The notes under the pieces: generated by a model
Databases searched by the model: none
Told to the model about the DNA's origin: nothing
Seen by the model: the letters and a program-made list of their open reading frames with translations, nothing else
From: Microbacterium galbinum
GTDB lineage: Bacteria > Actinomycetota > Actinomycetes > Actinomycetales > Microbacteriaceae
Length of the DNA stretch: 64,000 nucleotides
Assembly (NCBI RefSeq): GCF_023091225.1
Contig: NZ_JAHWXM010000002.1
Coordinates: forward strand, 124,001-188,000
Direction of reading: 5' to 3'
In this document: in pieces, positions 8,914 to 16,885 of the stretch
Position numbering within the stretch: position 1 is the first letter of the stretch
Layout: every line of letters begins with the position of its first letter
Translations under genes and position numbers: made by a program

Positions 8914-9824
8914 CGCCCCTTCCCTTCCCGCAGGCGCGGATTGGAGATGCCGTCCACGCCGAAGTTGATGAGTGTGAGGCTCAGCGCCAGCAGCGCGATG
9001 CACAGACCGGGGGCGAACAGCAGCAGCCACTGGCCCGTGAGCAGGGAGTTGGAGTTCTGCGCCCAGTAGAGCATCGTGCCCCAGCTGACGATGCTCGAGT
9101 CGCCGAGGCCGAGGAATTCCAGGCCCGCCTCCGCGAGGATCGCCGCCGTGGCCGCCCCGAAGAGCGTGCCGGCGATGATCGACGTCATGTTCGGCAGGAT
9201 CTCGCGGAACACGATGCGTGCCGGGCTGTCGCCAGAGAACTGCGCCGAGGCCACGAAGTCGTTGCCGCGCAGCGACTGCGTCTGGCTGCGCAGCACGCGC
9301 GCTCCCCACGCCCAGCCGGTGATGACGATCACCGCGATGATCATCAGGATGCCGCCGTTCTGCAAGTAGGCGGCGATCACGATCATGAGGGGCAGGCCGG
9401 GGATCACCAGGAACAGGTTGACGACGAAGCCGACGACCTCGCCCGAGAACCCGCGCATGTACCCCCAGCTGAGACCGATCAGCACGGCGACGATGGTCGA
9501 GAGGATGCCGGCGGCGAAGCCGACCAGCAGACTGACCTGTGCGCCGTAGATGAGCTGACTCAGCACGTCCTCTCCCGCCGCGGTGGTGCCCAGCCAGTGC
9601 GCGGCCGAGGCATCCGCGTTGCGTTCGAAGCCGTTCTCCTTCGCGCCGTAGGGAGCCAGGAGCGGGGCGAACACGGCCACCAGCACGAAGAAGGCGAGCA
9701 GGCACAGCCCGATGCGGGCCTTGCCGTTCGACCACAGCGTGCCGACCATGCGGCCGACCGAGCGCCAACGGCTCGGCTGGGCGATGCGATCGGAGGGGAT
9801 CTTGACGTTCATGGTGGAAGTCAT
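8910..9824 (-). CDS. ABC transporter permease, DppC type
   Basis: Inner membrane permease of 304 residues, BPD_transp_1 fold with an N-terminal DppC/OppC extension helix. It pairs with the DppB-type permease (9821-10801). The cytoplasmic coupling loop is visible near residues 185-215 (ARIVFREILPN). Starts at ATG 9824 within an ATGA overlap with the preceding permease and ends in an ATGA overlap with the ATPase gene. Confidence 0.92.
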   Translation of the reverse strand: MTSTMNVKIPSDRIAQPSRWRSVGRMVGTLWSNGKARIGLCLLAFFVLVAVFAPLLAPYGAKENGFERNADASAAHWLGTTAAGEDVLSQLIYGAQVSLLVGFAAGILSTIVAVLIGLSWGYMRGFSGEVVGFVVNLFLVIPGLPLMIVIAAYLQNGGILMIIAVIVITGWAWGARVLRSQTQSLRGNDFVASAQFSGDSPARIVFREILPNMTSIIAGTLFGAATAAILAEAGLEFLGLGDSSIVSWGTMLYWAQNSNSLLTGQWLLLFAPGLCIALLALSLTLINFGVDGISNPRLREGKGR

Positions 9825-10801
9825 CGGCGGGTCCTTGGATCCAGCACGCCGTACAGGATGTCGACGAGGAAGTTGGCGATGAGCACGCTCACGGTGATCA
9901 TCAGGAAGAGCGCCTGCATGAGCGGGTAGTCCTGCCCGATCACGGCGTTGAAGAGCAGGTACCCGATGCCGGGATAGCCGAACACCTGCTCGACGAGGAT
10001 CGACCCACCCACCACGCCGCCGAGCGTGAGCCCGAAACCGGTGAGGTTGGGGAGGATCGCGTTCCGCGCCGCGTAGCGCACGGCGATCGTGCGCTCGTGG
10101 AGCCCGTTCGCCTCGGCGAAGGTGATGTAGTCCTCGCCGAGCGTGTTGATCATGGCGTTGCGCATGCCGATGATCCATCCGCCCAGCGATGTGAGCAGGA
10201 TCGTCAGCGCGGGCAGCACCGCGTGCCGGGCGAGATCGCCGATGAACTCGAGGGTGAACCCCGGGGTCGTCGTCGCCGAGTAGGCGCCGGTCGTCGGGAA
10301 CCAGTGCAGCACGTAGCCGAGGAAGAACAGCAGCAGCAGCGCCGTCCAGAAGTACGGGAACGTGCTGAGGAAGGAGCCCGTCAGCGTCGGCAGGGAGTCG
10401 AGCCAGGTGCCGCGGCGCCAAGCCGCCGCGACGCCGATGAGCGTGCCGATCACGAACGCGAGGATCGTGACGATCCCGACGAGTCCGATCGTGTACGGCA
10501 GTGCGGTCGAGACCATGCTCGCCACCGACTGCGGATAGAAGGTGTACGAGACGCCGAAGTCGAGTGTCGCGACCTGACCGAGGTAGGCCACGTACTGGTC
10601 CCACAGCGATCCGCCCGGCACACCGAGTTGGGCTTCGATGGCGGCCCGGGTCGCGTCGGACACCGGTCCGTTCTGCGAGAGCTTCGCGATCGCCGCGTCG
10701 GCGGGAGAGCCGGGCATGAGCCGCGGCAGGAAGAAGTTCAGGGTGATCGCGGCCCACAGCGTGAGCACGAACAGGCCGAGCTTCTGCAGGAGGTACTTCA
10801 T
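9821..10801 (-). CDS. ABC transporter permease, DppB type
   Basis: Inner membrane permease of 326 residues. It has an N-terminal helix, a large periplasm-side loop carrying the usual ATRAAIEAQLG-like sequence, then five helices with the coupling loop AVRYAARNAILPN. ATG 10801 follows an AAGGAGG RBS, but that RBS lies inside a duplicated 41-bp segment and also belongs to the end of a 20-codon ORF (10798-10860). The gene is joined on both sides by ATGA overlaps. Confidence 0.92.
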   Translation of the reverse strand: MKYLLQKLGLFVLTLWAAITLNFFLPRLMPGSPADAAIAKLSQNGPVSDATRAAIEAQLGVPGGSLWDQYVAYLGQVATLDFGVSYTFYPQSVASMVSTALPYTIGLVGIVTILAFVIGTLIGVAAAWRRGTWLDSLPTLTGSFLSTFPYFWTALLLLFFLGYVLHWFPTTGAYSATTTPGFTLEFIGDLARHAVLPALTILLTSLGGWIIGMRNAMINTLGEDYITFAEANGLHERTIAVRYAARNAILPNLTGFGLTLGGVVGGSILVEQVFGYPGIGYLLFNAVIGQDYPLMQALFLMITVSVLIANFLVDILYGVLDPRTRR

Positions 10802-10838
10802 CGGTCGCCCTCCTTCACGGGCTTCAGCTTCGTGAAGA
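10798..10838. repeat. 41-bp direct repeat, copy 1
   Basis: Identical over 41 bp to 10857-10897, with a period of 59 bp. It contains the GAAGGAGGGCGACCGATGA translation-coupling segment read on the minus strand. Confidence 0.95.
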
Positions 10839-10860
10839 GCTCCACCATCGGATGCATCAT
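10798..10860 (-). CDS. 20-codon relay ORF created by tandem duplication
   Basis: A 20-residue ORF runs between the lipoprotein and permease genes. It opens with MMHPMVEL and then repeats the last 12 residues of the substrate-binding protein (FTKLKPVKEGDR). Its ATG overlaps the lipoprotein stop (ATGA, 10857-10860) and its stop overlaps the permease start (ATGA, 10798-10801). Both junctions therefore have identical RBS-stop-start architecture. It is probably translated as a side effect of coupling; no function is claimed for the peptide. Confidence 0.5.
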   Translation of the reverse strand: MMHPMVELFTKLKPVKEGDR

Positions 10861-10897
10861 CGGTCGCCCTCCTTCACGGGCTTCAGCTTCGTGAAGA
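10857..10897. repeat. 41-bp direct repeat, copy 2
   Basis: Lies at the 3' end of the substrate-binding protein gene. It encodes the C-terminal residues FTKLKPVKEGDR and the stop. Copy 1 lies 59 bp away towards the permease gene. Confidence 0.95.
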
Positions 10898-12521
10898 TCA
10901 TGAGGGGCGCCGAGTCGTAGTTCTGCGGGATCATGTACGGGTCGTCCGCGCTCGGCCAGCCGGTGAACTTCGCATCGCTGAACAGACCCCAGATGCCGCC
11001 GTAGTAGAGCCCGATCACGGGCATCTCGTCGTAGACGAGGTTCTGCAGCTCGCGCACGATCTCGGCCTGCCGGTCGGGATCGACCGTCTCGCGGTACTCG
11101 AGCAGCAGGGCATCCGCCTCGTCCGAGCGGTAGCGCTCGAAGTTGTTCGCGGTCGGCTCTCCGGAGGGCACGTAGAACTCGCTCGAGAGCAGGTTGTTGT
11201 AGGCCTGGTAGGCGTCACCGTTGCCCATGCCGCCGATCGCCATCTCGAAGTCGCCGTTGCTGATGGCGCTCTGGTACCCGGCCGGCTGCGGTAGCTTCAG
11301 CGTGACCTTCACGCCCACCGCGGCGAGCTGGCTCTGCACGCTCTGGGCCGCGCGGGTCCAGTCGGTGAAGCCGTTCGCGGTCGTGAGCGCGAACTCGAGC
11401 TGCGCGCCGTCGGGGCCGACGAGACGATCACCGTCGAGCGTGTACCCGGCCTGCTCGAACGCCGCGAGCGCGGCATCCGTGTCCTGCGTGATCATGCCGG
11501 AGTCGGGGATCGACGGGTCGAGGTACTTCTCCTGGTTGGGCAGGATGAGGCCGGTCTGGCCGGCGGGCTTCATGTACCCCTCGGATGCCGTCTCGGCGAT
11601 CTCCTCGCGGTCGAGCGAGAGGGCGATGCCGCGCCGCACGTTCACGTCGCCGAACGGCGCGACCTCGAGGTTCGGCATGAGCCCGATCACCCCGCCCGGC
11701 GGGAACCACCAGGAGTTGTGCTCGCTCGCCGCGCCCCACGTGCCCTCCACGTCGGAGATGAAGGCGTACGCCCAGTCGTATCCGCGGCTGACGGTGTCGA
11801 GCTGGTTGTTCGTGGCGGGCAGGACGATGTGCTCGATCTCGATCGAGTCGGCCTGCCAGTAGTCGGGGTTGCGATCCATCGAGTACTGCTGGTCGTTGTA
11901 GTTGCCGAGCACGAAGGGCCCGGTGCCGACCGGCTCCTCGTTGCGATAGGTGCCCGGGTCCTCGACGTCGGCCCAGAGGTGCTCGGGCACGATCATCGTG
12001 AGGCCGATGATCGACAGCGACGGGGCGTCCTCGCTCAGCAGGTGGAAGACGACGTCGTTCCCCTGCGTCTCGACGCTCTCGATGTGCTGCCAGGCACCCT
12101 TGATGTCGAGCGTGGGCTCGTCCTTCAACAGCTGGAACGTGAACGCGACGTCATCCGGGGTGAGCGGCTCGCCGTCGCTCCACTCGACGCCGTCGCGGAT
12201 CGTCATGACGATCGTCTTCGCGTCGGGCTGCGACCACTCGGTCGCCAGCCACGGGTTCAGTTCGCCGTCGAGCGGGTTCACCAGGATGAGCGGTTCGTAG
12301 ATCCAGCGCGACGCCGTGCGCGTGTTCGTCAGGTACGGGTTGAAGTTCCGGGTGAAGAACGGGTTTCCGTGGTCGGCGTTGATGAGCATCGTGTCGTCGC
12401 CGATCGTGGGATCGGGCTGGGATGTGATCTGGATGCTGCATCCGCTCAGCGCCACGGCCGCCGCCGCGAGCGCGACCACCGCCGTCCTGCGCCAGCGTCG
12501 GAGCATGTGCGTCTTCGCCAC
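10857..12521 (-). CDS. ABC transporter substrate-binding lipoprotein, SBP family 5
   Basis: 554 residues. Basic N-terminus, hydrophobic segment and lipobox LSGC at about residue 28 mark it as a membrane-anchored lipoprotein. The body is the peptide/nickel-type cluster C binding fold (about 500 residues). Family 5 proteins bind peptides, but several actinobacterial and thermophile members bind beta-linked oligosaccharides; the GH1 gene at the operon end and the LacI regulator favour a glucoside such as cellobiose. GTG 12521 is preceded by GAGGTGG. First gene of the operon. Confidence 0.9.
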   Translation of the reverse strand: MAKTHMLRRWRRTAVVALAAAAVALSGCSIQITSQPDPTIGDDTMLINADHGNPFFTRNFNPYLTNTRTASRWIYEPLILVNPLDGELNPWLATEWSQPDAKTIVMTIRDGVEWSDGEPLTPDDVAFTFQLLKDEPTLDIKGAWQHIESVETQGNDVVFHLLSEDAPSLSIIGLTMIVPEHLWADVEDPGTYRNEEPVGTGPFVLGNYNDQQYSMDRNPDYWQADSIEIEHIVLPATNNQLDTVSRGYDWAYAFISDVEGTWGAASEHNSWWFPPGGVIGLMPNLEVAPFGDVNVRRGIALSLDREEIAETASEGYMKPAGQTGLILPNQEKYLDPSIPDSGMITQDTDAALAAFEQAGYTLDGDRLVGPDGAQLEFALTTANGFTDWTRAAQSVQSQLAAVGVKVTLKLPQPAGYQSAISNGDFEMAIGGMGNGDAYQAYNNLLSSEFYVPSGEPTANNFERYRSDEADALLLEYRETVDPDRQAEIVRELQNLVYDEMPVIGLYYGGIWGLFSDAKFTGWPSADDPYMIPQNYDSAPLMIFTKLKPVKEGDR

Positions 12522-12577
12522 GCGTCCACCTCATGTCGTCGTCGTCATGGAGGGACCCGGTGGCCCCTCGAGAAGCC

Positions 12578-12583
12578 ACTGTA
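12578..12583 (-). promoter_or_regulatory. Probable -10 box TACAGT of the glucoside operon
   Basis: TACAGT on the minus strand, with TTGCGC 18 nt upstream as a possible -35. It overlaps the LacI-type operator 12580-12593, so repressor binding would block RNA polymerase. The leader to GTG 12521 is about 50 nt. Confidence 0.45.
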
Positions 12584-12593
12584 AGCGCATACA
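12580..12593. promoter_or_regulatory. LacI-family operator candidate
   Basis: TGTAAGCGCATACA is a near-perfect 14-bp palindrome (6 of 7 positions match in the half-sites) with the central GC step typical of LacI-family sites. It lies between the LacI gene and the substrate-binding protein gene. Confidence 0.65.
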
Positions 12594-12621
12594 TTTCGAT
12601 CGCGCAAGGGGGGTGACGAAT

Positions 12622-13722
12622 TCAGGACGGGCGCTGAGAGCTCTCCCGGAGCAGGATCTGCAGGGGCAGGCGCACGACGGCGGGCGGGGCATCCGGATGC
12701 TCCAACCGACGCGCGAGCACCTGCACCGCCGCGCGACCGAGGTCGATCATCGGCTGCCGGATCGTGGTCACCGCGGGCCGCGAGAGCGCCGCCGCCTCGA
12801 TGCCGTCGAACCCGGTCACGAGCACGTCCTCCGGCACCCCCAACCCGGCGTCGCGGAGCACGTCGATCGCACCGAGCGCCATCTGGTCGTTGGCCGCGAC
12901 GAGGGCGTCGGGGGCTCCCCCGACCAACAGGCCCTCCGTTGCTCGGCGCCCGGACTCTCGGGTGAAGTCGCCCCGTACCACGGTCACGGCATCCGTTCCG
13001 ATTCCCGCGGCGCGCACGGCCTGCGAGAAGCCCTCCCACCGCTGCCCGCCGTCCGGCGAGTCCTCGGGGCCGGCGAGGAAGGCCACGCGTGCCCCCTCCG
13101 GCACCTGCGCGAGCACGTGCCGGGTGAGCTCGGCCATCGCCTCGCTGTTGCTCACCGTCACGTGGTCGTAGTCGTCTCCGCGGGGTGGCCCGGAGAGCAC
13201 GACCACGGGGATGCGGCGCGACAGTCGGGCGAGCACGTCGTCGGGCACGCTCCGGGCGAGCACGACCAGGCCGTCGACACGCCCCGCCATGTCGCGCACC
13301 GTCGAGCGGTCGGGGTCGTCGCGGCCGACGCCGATCATGAGCACGAAACCGCGCTTCCACGCCTCGAGCTCGGCCCCGCGCAGCACCTCGTCGAGGAACA
13401 GCGACGTCGGATGCACCTCCCCGTCGTCGTGCGCCAGGGTGAACGGCGGGACGGATGCCGGGTCGTCCACGAAGACGTCGAGATGCGGGGCCTCCTCGGC
13501 CGCGTCGAACCCCGGGAAGTACAGCCCCAGCACTCCCGTGCGCCGCTCGGCGAGCCCGCGCGCGCTGCCGCTGGGCACGTAGCCGAGTTCGGCGACCGCC
13601 TCGCGCACCCGCTCGCGCGTGGCCGCACGGACGGCATCCGGCGAGCGCAGCACCCGCGAGACCGTGGCGATCGAGACTCCGGCGCGCGCGGCGACGTCGT
13701 AGACGGTCACGGACCTGCTCAC
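12622..13722 (-). CDS. LacI family transcriptional regulator
   Basis: 366 residues. The N-terminal LacI helix-turn-helix reads VTVYDVAARAGVSIATVSRVL, followed by the hinge (GYVPSGSARGLAERRTGVLGL) and a periplasmic-binding-protein-like effector domain. It is the likely sugar-responsive repressor of the operon at 5986-12521. GTG 13722 is chosen because the HTH begins immediately and an AGGACGGAG RBS lies 9-10 nt upstream; an in-frame ATG 23 codons earlier would add non-family residues. Confidence 0.92.
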   Translation of the reverse strand: MSRSVTVYDVAARAGVSIATVSRVLRSPDAVRAATRERVREAVAELGYVPSGSARGLAERRTGVLGLYFPGFDAAEEAPHLDVFVDDPASVPPFTLAHDDGEVHPTSLFLDEVLRGAELEAWKRGFVLMIGVGRDDPDRSTVRDMAGRVDGLVVLARSVPDDVLARLSRRIPVVVLSGPPRGDDYDHVTVSNSEAMAELTRHVLAQVPEGARVAFLAGPEDSPDGGQRWEGFSQAVRAAGIGTDAVTVVRGDFTRESGRRATEGLLVGGAPDALVAANDQMALGAIDVLRDAGLGVPEDVLVTGFDGIEAAALSRPAVTTIRQPMIDLGRAAVQVLARRLEHPDAPPAVVRLPLQILLRESSQRPS

Positions 13723-13765
13723 GATGAATGCTCCGTCCTGGTGGTCGCGCCCCGGCGCCGGGACG

Positions 13766-14461
13766 TCAGGCCAGGGTACCCGGCGGATCACGCCGCACCG
13801 CGGTCAGCGCACCGTGCGGGCGCGAGCTCGCCTCGCCCGACCGACGATCGCGGCGCTCGGCCGACACCACCGTGACGCCCGCGTCGACGAGCAGCGCCCC
13901 GAGAGCCTCGGCCGACCAGAAGTACGCGGTCGTCACCCGGTGCCCGAACGCCTCGCGTGCGGTGCCGTCGAAGTAGCCGAGCAGCAGGCTCCCGCCGGGC
14001 CGGAGCACCCGCGCGAACTCCGCCAGCACCGCAGGCACCTCGGCGGGCGGGGTGTGGATCAGCGAGTACCAGGCGAGGATGCCGCCGAGCGAGGCATCCG
14101 CTGCGGGGATATCCCGGAACGATCCGACCGCGAAGGTCGTCTCCGGGAATCGCGCCCTGGCCGAGGCGACGAACGCCTCGGTGACGTCGAGGCCCCAGAC
14201 GTCGCGCCCGCCTTCGTCGCGCGTGCCGCCGCCACCACCGCCGCCGCCGCCGAGGAACCGCGTCCACATGCCCGGCCCGCTGCCGGCGTCCAGCAGCGTC
14301 CCCGTCGTGGAGTCGCGCCAGGCCGCGATGGTTGCGCGGTCCGCGGCATCCATCTGCTCGATGTCGCCGAGCGCGCGCACGTACTCCTCGGCGCGGGCGG
14401 AGTACGCCGCGGCGATCACGCTGTCCGATGTGACCGCCTCCGACGCGACCGCGTCCGACAT
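13766..14461 (-). CDS. Class I SAM-dependent methyltransferase with a nine-glycine insert
   Basis: 231 residues. The SAM-binding motif I is LLDAGSGPG (near residue 52) and the acidic end of beta-2 is in WGLDVTEAF. The later LRPGGSLLLGYF is typical of Methyltransf_11/25 domains. The substrate is unknown. Between motif I and beta-2 sits a tract of nine consecutive glycines (14225-14251), a GGC/GGT repeat. The start ATG 14461 is 8 nt after the rsmI stop, so it may be co-transcribed with rsmI. Confidence 0.85.
   Translation of the reverse strand: MSDAVASEAVTSDSVIAAAYSARAEEYVRALGDIEQMDAADRATIAAWRDSTTGTLLDAGSGPGMWTRFLGGGGGGGGGTRDEGGRDVWGLDVTEAFVASARARFPETTFAVGSFRDIPAADASLGGILAWYSLIHTPPAEVPAVLAEFARVLRPGGSLLLGYFDGTAREAFGHRVTTAYFWSAEALGALLVDAGVTVVSAERRDRRSGEASSRPHGALTAVRRDPPGTLA
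14225..14251 (-). repeat. Nine-codon glycine microsatellite
   Basis: Nine successive GGN codons (seven GGC, two GGT) inside the methyltransferase gene. Copy number could vary by slippage without shifting the frame. Confidence 0.9.
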
Positions 14462-14469
14462 GCGCGTGG

Positions 14470-15291
14470 CTAGCCCTTCTTCGCGGCGAGCGCGGCCTGA
14501 TAAAGATCCCGCGACGACAGCCCCGTGAGTCCGGCGACCTCCGAGGCGGCATCCTTCAGGCGGATGCCGTCGGCGACGAGCCGCTGCACCTGCGCGAGCG
14601 CGTCCTCGGGCGAGGCATCGCGACGCGGCGCCCCCTCGACGACCACGACGATCTCACCCTTCACGCCGCCCTCGGCCCAGGCGACGAGTTCGGCGGCCGT
14701 TCCCCGGCGCACCTCCTCGTAGAACTTGGTGAGTTCGCGGCAGACGGCGATGCGCCGGTCGTCGCCGAAGGCCGCCCCCATGTCGGCGAGCGCCGAGGCG
14801 AGGCGGGCCGGCGACTCGAAGAACACCATCGTGCGCGGCTCGGAGGCGAGCGCCCGCAGCGTCGTGCGGCGCTCGGCGGGCTTTCGGGGCAGGAACCCCT
14901 CGAAAGTGAAGCGGTCGGTGGGAAGGCCCGAGATCGCCAGGGCCATCAGCGGCGCGCTCGGCCCGGGGATCGCAGTGACCGTCACACCCTGGGCTATCGC
15001 CTCGGCGACGAGCCCGTAGCCGGGGTCGCTCACCGTCGGCATGCCCGCATCGCTCATCACGACGACGTCGGTCTCGATCGCGAGGGTCGCGAGCTCGGCG
15101 GCCTTCTGCTTCTCGTTGTGATCGTGCAGCGCGATCAGGCGCGGACGGTTGGCGATCTCGAGCGCCTTCAGCAGCTTCTGCGTGGTGCGGGTGTCCTCCG
15201 CCACGACGACCTCCGCGTTCTCGAGCACCTCGATGAGGCGGCGCGAGGCATCGCCGAGATTTCCGATCGGGGTCGCAGCGAGGATGATCAC
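14470..15291 (-). CDS. rsmI: 16S rRNA (cytidine1402-2'-O)-methyltransferase RsmI
   Basis: 273 residues, full length. It methylates the ribose of C1402 in the 30S decoding centre. The tetrapyrrole-methylase fold signatures are ATPIGNLGDASRRL at the N-terminus, VVAEDTRTTQKLL, MSDAGMPTVSDPGYGLV and ITAIPGPSAPLMAL-like. GTG 15291 lies 6 nt downstream of TAGGCT, part of the palindrome shared with pmt. Divergent rsmI/pmt pairs are common in actinobacteria. Confidence 0.96.
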   Translation of the reverse strand: MIILAATPIGNLGDASRRLIEVLENAEVVVAEDTRTTQKLLKALEIANRPRLIALHDHNEKQKAAELATLAIETDVVVMSDAGMPTVSDPGYGLVAEAIAQGVTVTAIPGPSAPLMALAISGLPTDRFTFEGFLPRKPAERRTTLRALASEPRTMVFFESPARLASALADMGAAFGDDRRIAVCRELTKFYEEVRRGTAAELVAWAEGGVKGEIVVVVEGAPRRDASPEDALAQVQRLVADGIRLKDAASEVAGLTGLSSRDLYQAALAAKKG

Positions 15292-15297
15292 CCGCCC

Positions 15298-15307
15298 AGC
15301 CTAGGCT
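15298..15307. promoter_or_regulatory. Palindromic bidirectional -10 element AGCCTAGGCT
   Basis: A perfect 10-bp palindrome. On the plus strand TAGGCT (15302-15307) is followed by 6 nt and GTG 15314 (pmt). On the minus strand TAGGCT (complement of 15298-15303) is followed by 6 nt and GTG 15291 (rsmI). Both genes would be leaderless and share the same overlapping -10 element. Confidence 0.7.
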
Positions 15308-15313
15308 GTACCC

Positions 15314-16885
15314 GTGACGTCGCCCGATCCCGCTCCTGCGCTGCCTGTGCACCTGCCCGCACACGCGGAGCGCATGACCTGGTGGGGGCGCACCCGCGAC
15401 CGTCTGCTGCTCGATCCGGAGTGGAACAGCATCCTGAACTGGCTCGCGCCGTTCGCGGTGACCCTGCTCGCGACCTTCCTGCGACTGGTGAACGTCGGGC
15501 ACCCGCACGAGCTCGCCTTCGACGAGACGTACTACGTCAAGGACGCCTGGTCGCTGTGGACGCTCGGCTACGAGGGCACCTGGGGCGACGGTGCGAACGA
15601 GGCCTTCGTCGCGAACCAGGATCTCCCGCTGTCGGAAAAAGGCTCGTTCATCGTCCACCCGCCGCTCGGCAAGTGGCTGATCGCGCTGGGCATGGCCGCC
15701 GGCGGACCGGCCGACAGCCTCGGTTGGCGCCTCGCCACCGGCATCCTCGGCACCGCCTCCGTGCTGCTGGTCTACCTGATCGCACGCGTGCTGACGGGAT
15801 CGACCGTCGTCGCGACCGTCGCCGGCTTCCTGCTCGCGATCGACGGACTGAGCATCGTGCTCAGTCGCATCGCCCTGCTCGACGGCCCGCTCACCTTCTT
15901 CGTGCTGCTCGGGGTGCTCTTCGTGCTGCTCGACCGGCGCCGCACGATCCCGCTCCTCGAACGGGGCGACCCCGACCGACCCGAGCCGCTGTGGGGTCCG
16001 ATCCTGTGGCGGCGCCCCTGGCTGATCGCGGCGGGCGTCGCCCTCGGCGCTGCCTCCGCCGTGAAGTGGTCGGGCCTGTACGCGCTCGCGGGTTTCGGCC
16101 TGTACGTCGTGGTGACGGATGCCCTCGCGCGGCGCCGCGCGGGCGTCGTGGTCTGGCCGTCCGACGCGGTCTTCCGGCAGGGCCCGGTCTCGTTCGTGCT
16201 GCTGGTCTTCCCCGCGCTCGCGACCTACCTCGTCAGCTGGACAGGATGGCTGGTCACTGCGGGAGGGTACGACCGGCAGAGCGACCCGAATCCGCTGATC
16301 GCGCTGTGGAACTACCACCAGTCCATGCTCGGGTTCCACGTCGGGCTCACCCGCGGGCACCCCTACGCGAGTCCCGCCTGGGAGTGGCCGTTCCTCCTGC
16401 GCCCCACCGCGGTGTGGGTCGACAGCGATCCCGGGCCCTGCGGTACCGACCACTGCATCGCGGTGATCTCCTCGATCCCGAACCCGCTGATCTGGTACGC
16501 CGGCGTCGCGGCGTCCGTCTACCTGCTCTACCGGCTCGTGCGCGGCTGGGTGCTGCGGCAGCCGGTCGGCGCCGAGATCGGCATCCCGCTCGTCGGCCTC
16601 GCGGTGACGTACGTGCCCTGGCTGATGTTCCCCGAGCGCACGATCTTCCAGTTCTACACGGTCGTGATGATGCCGTTCCTCGTGATCGCGCTCGCCCTGA
16701 CGCTGCGCACGATCGCCGGTCGGCGCGACGACCCCCTGCACCGACGGCAGTCCGGCGAGCGCACTGTGATCGTCTTCCTGGTCGTCGCCGTGCTGGTGTC
16801 GATCTTCTTCCTGCCCTCGTGGGTCGGCATGAGCGTGCCGTACCCGTTCTGGCTCGTGCACAACTGGCTGCCCGGCTGGGTGTGA
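15314..16885 (+). CDS. pmt: Dolichyl/polyprenyl-phosphate-mannose protein O-mannosyltransferase
   Basis: 523 residues, GT39-type multi-spanning membrane enzyme. It transfers mannose from polyprenyl-phosphate-mannose to secreted proteins. The catalytic acidic pair is in LAFDETYYVKDAW (near residue 61), and HPPLGKWLIALG follows in the first large external loop. There are about ten further membrane helices. The start is GTG 15314 within the shared palindromic promoter. Its TGA and the TCA (reverse stop) of the permease gene abut as TGATCA at 16883-16888. Confidence 0.94.
   Translation: MTSPDPAPALPVHLPAHAERMTWWGRTRDRLLLDPEWNSILNWLAPFAVTLLATFLRLVNVGHPHELAFDETYYVKDAWSLWTLGYEGTWGDGANEAFVANQDLPLSEKGSFIVHPPLGKWLIALGMAAGGPADSLGWRLATGILGTASVLLVYLIARVLTGSTVVATVAGFLLAIDGLSIVLSRIALLDGPLTFFVLLGVLFVLLDRRRTIPLLERGDPDRPEPLWGPILWRRPWLIAAGVALGAASAVKWSGLYALAGFGLYVVVTDALARRRAGVVVWPSDAVFRQGPVSFVLLVFPALATYLVSWTGWLVTAGGYDRQSDPNPLIALWNYHQSMLGFHVGLTRGHPYASPAWEWPFLLRPTAVWVDSDPGPCGTDHCIAVISSIPNPLIWYAGVAASVYLLYRLVRGWVLRQPVGAEIGIPLVGLAVTYVPWLMFPERTIFQFYTVVMMPFLVIALALTLRTIAGRRDDPLHRRQSGERTVIVFLVVAVLVSIFFLPSWVGMSVPYPFWLVHNWLPGWV

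Noticed and set aside
14654..16861. 735-codon open frame on the minus strand across pmt and rsmI
   Set aside because: Composition of a shadow frame; pmt and rsmI are certain on their own frames.
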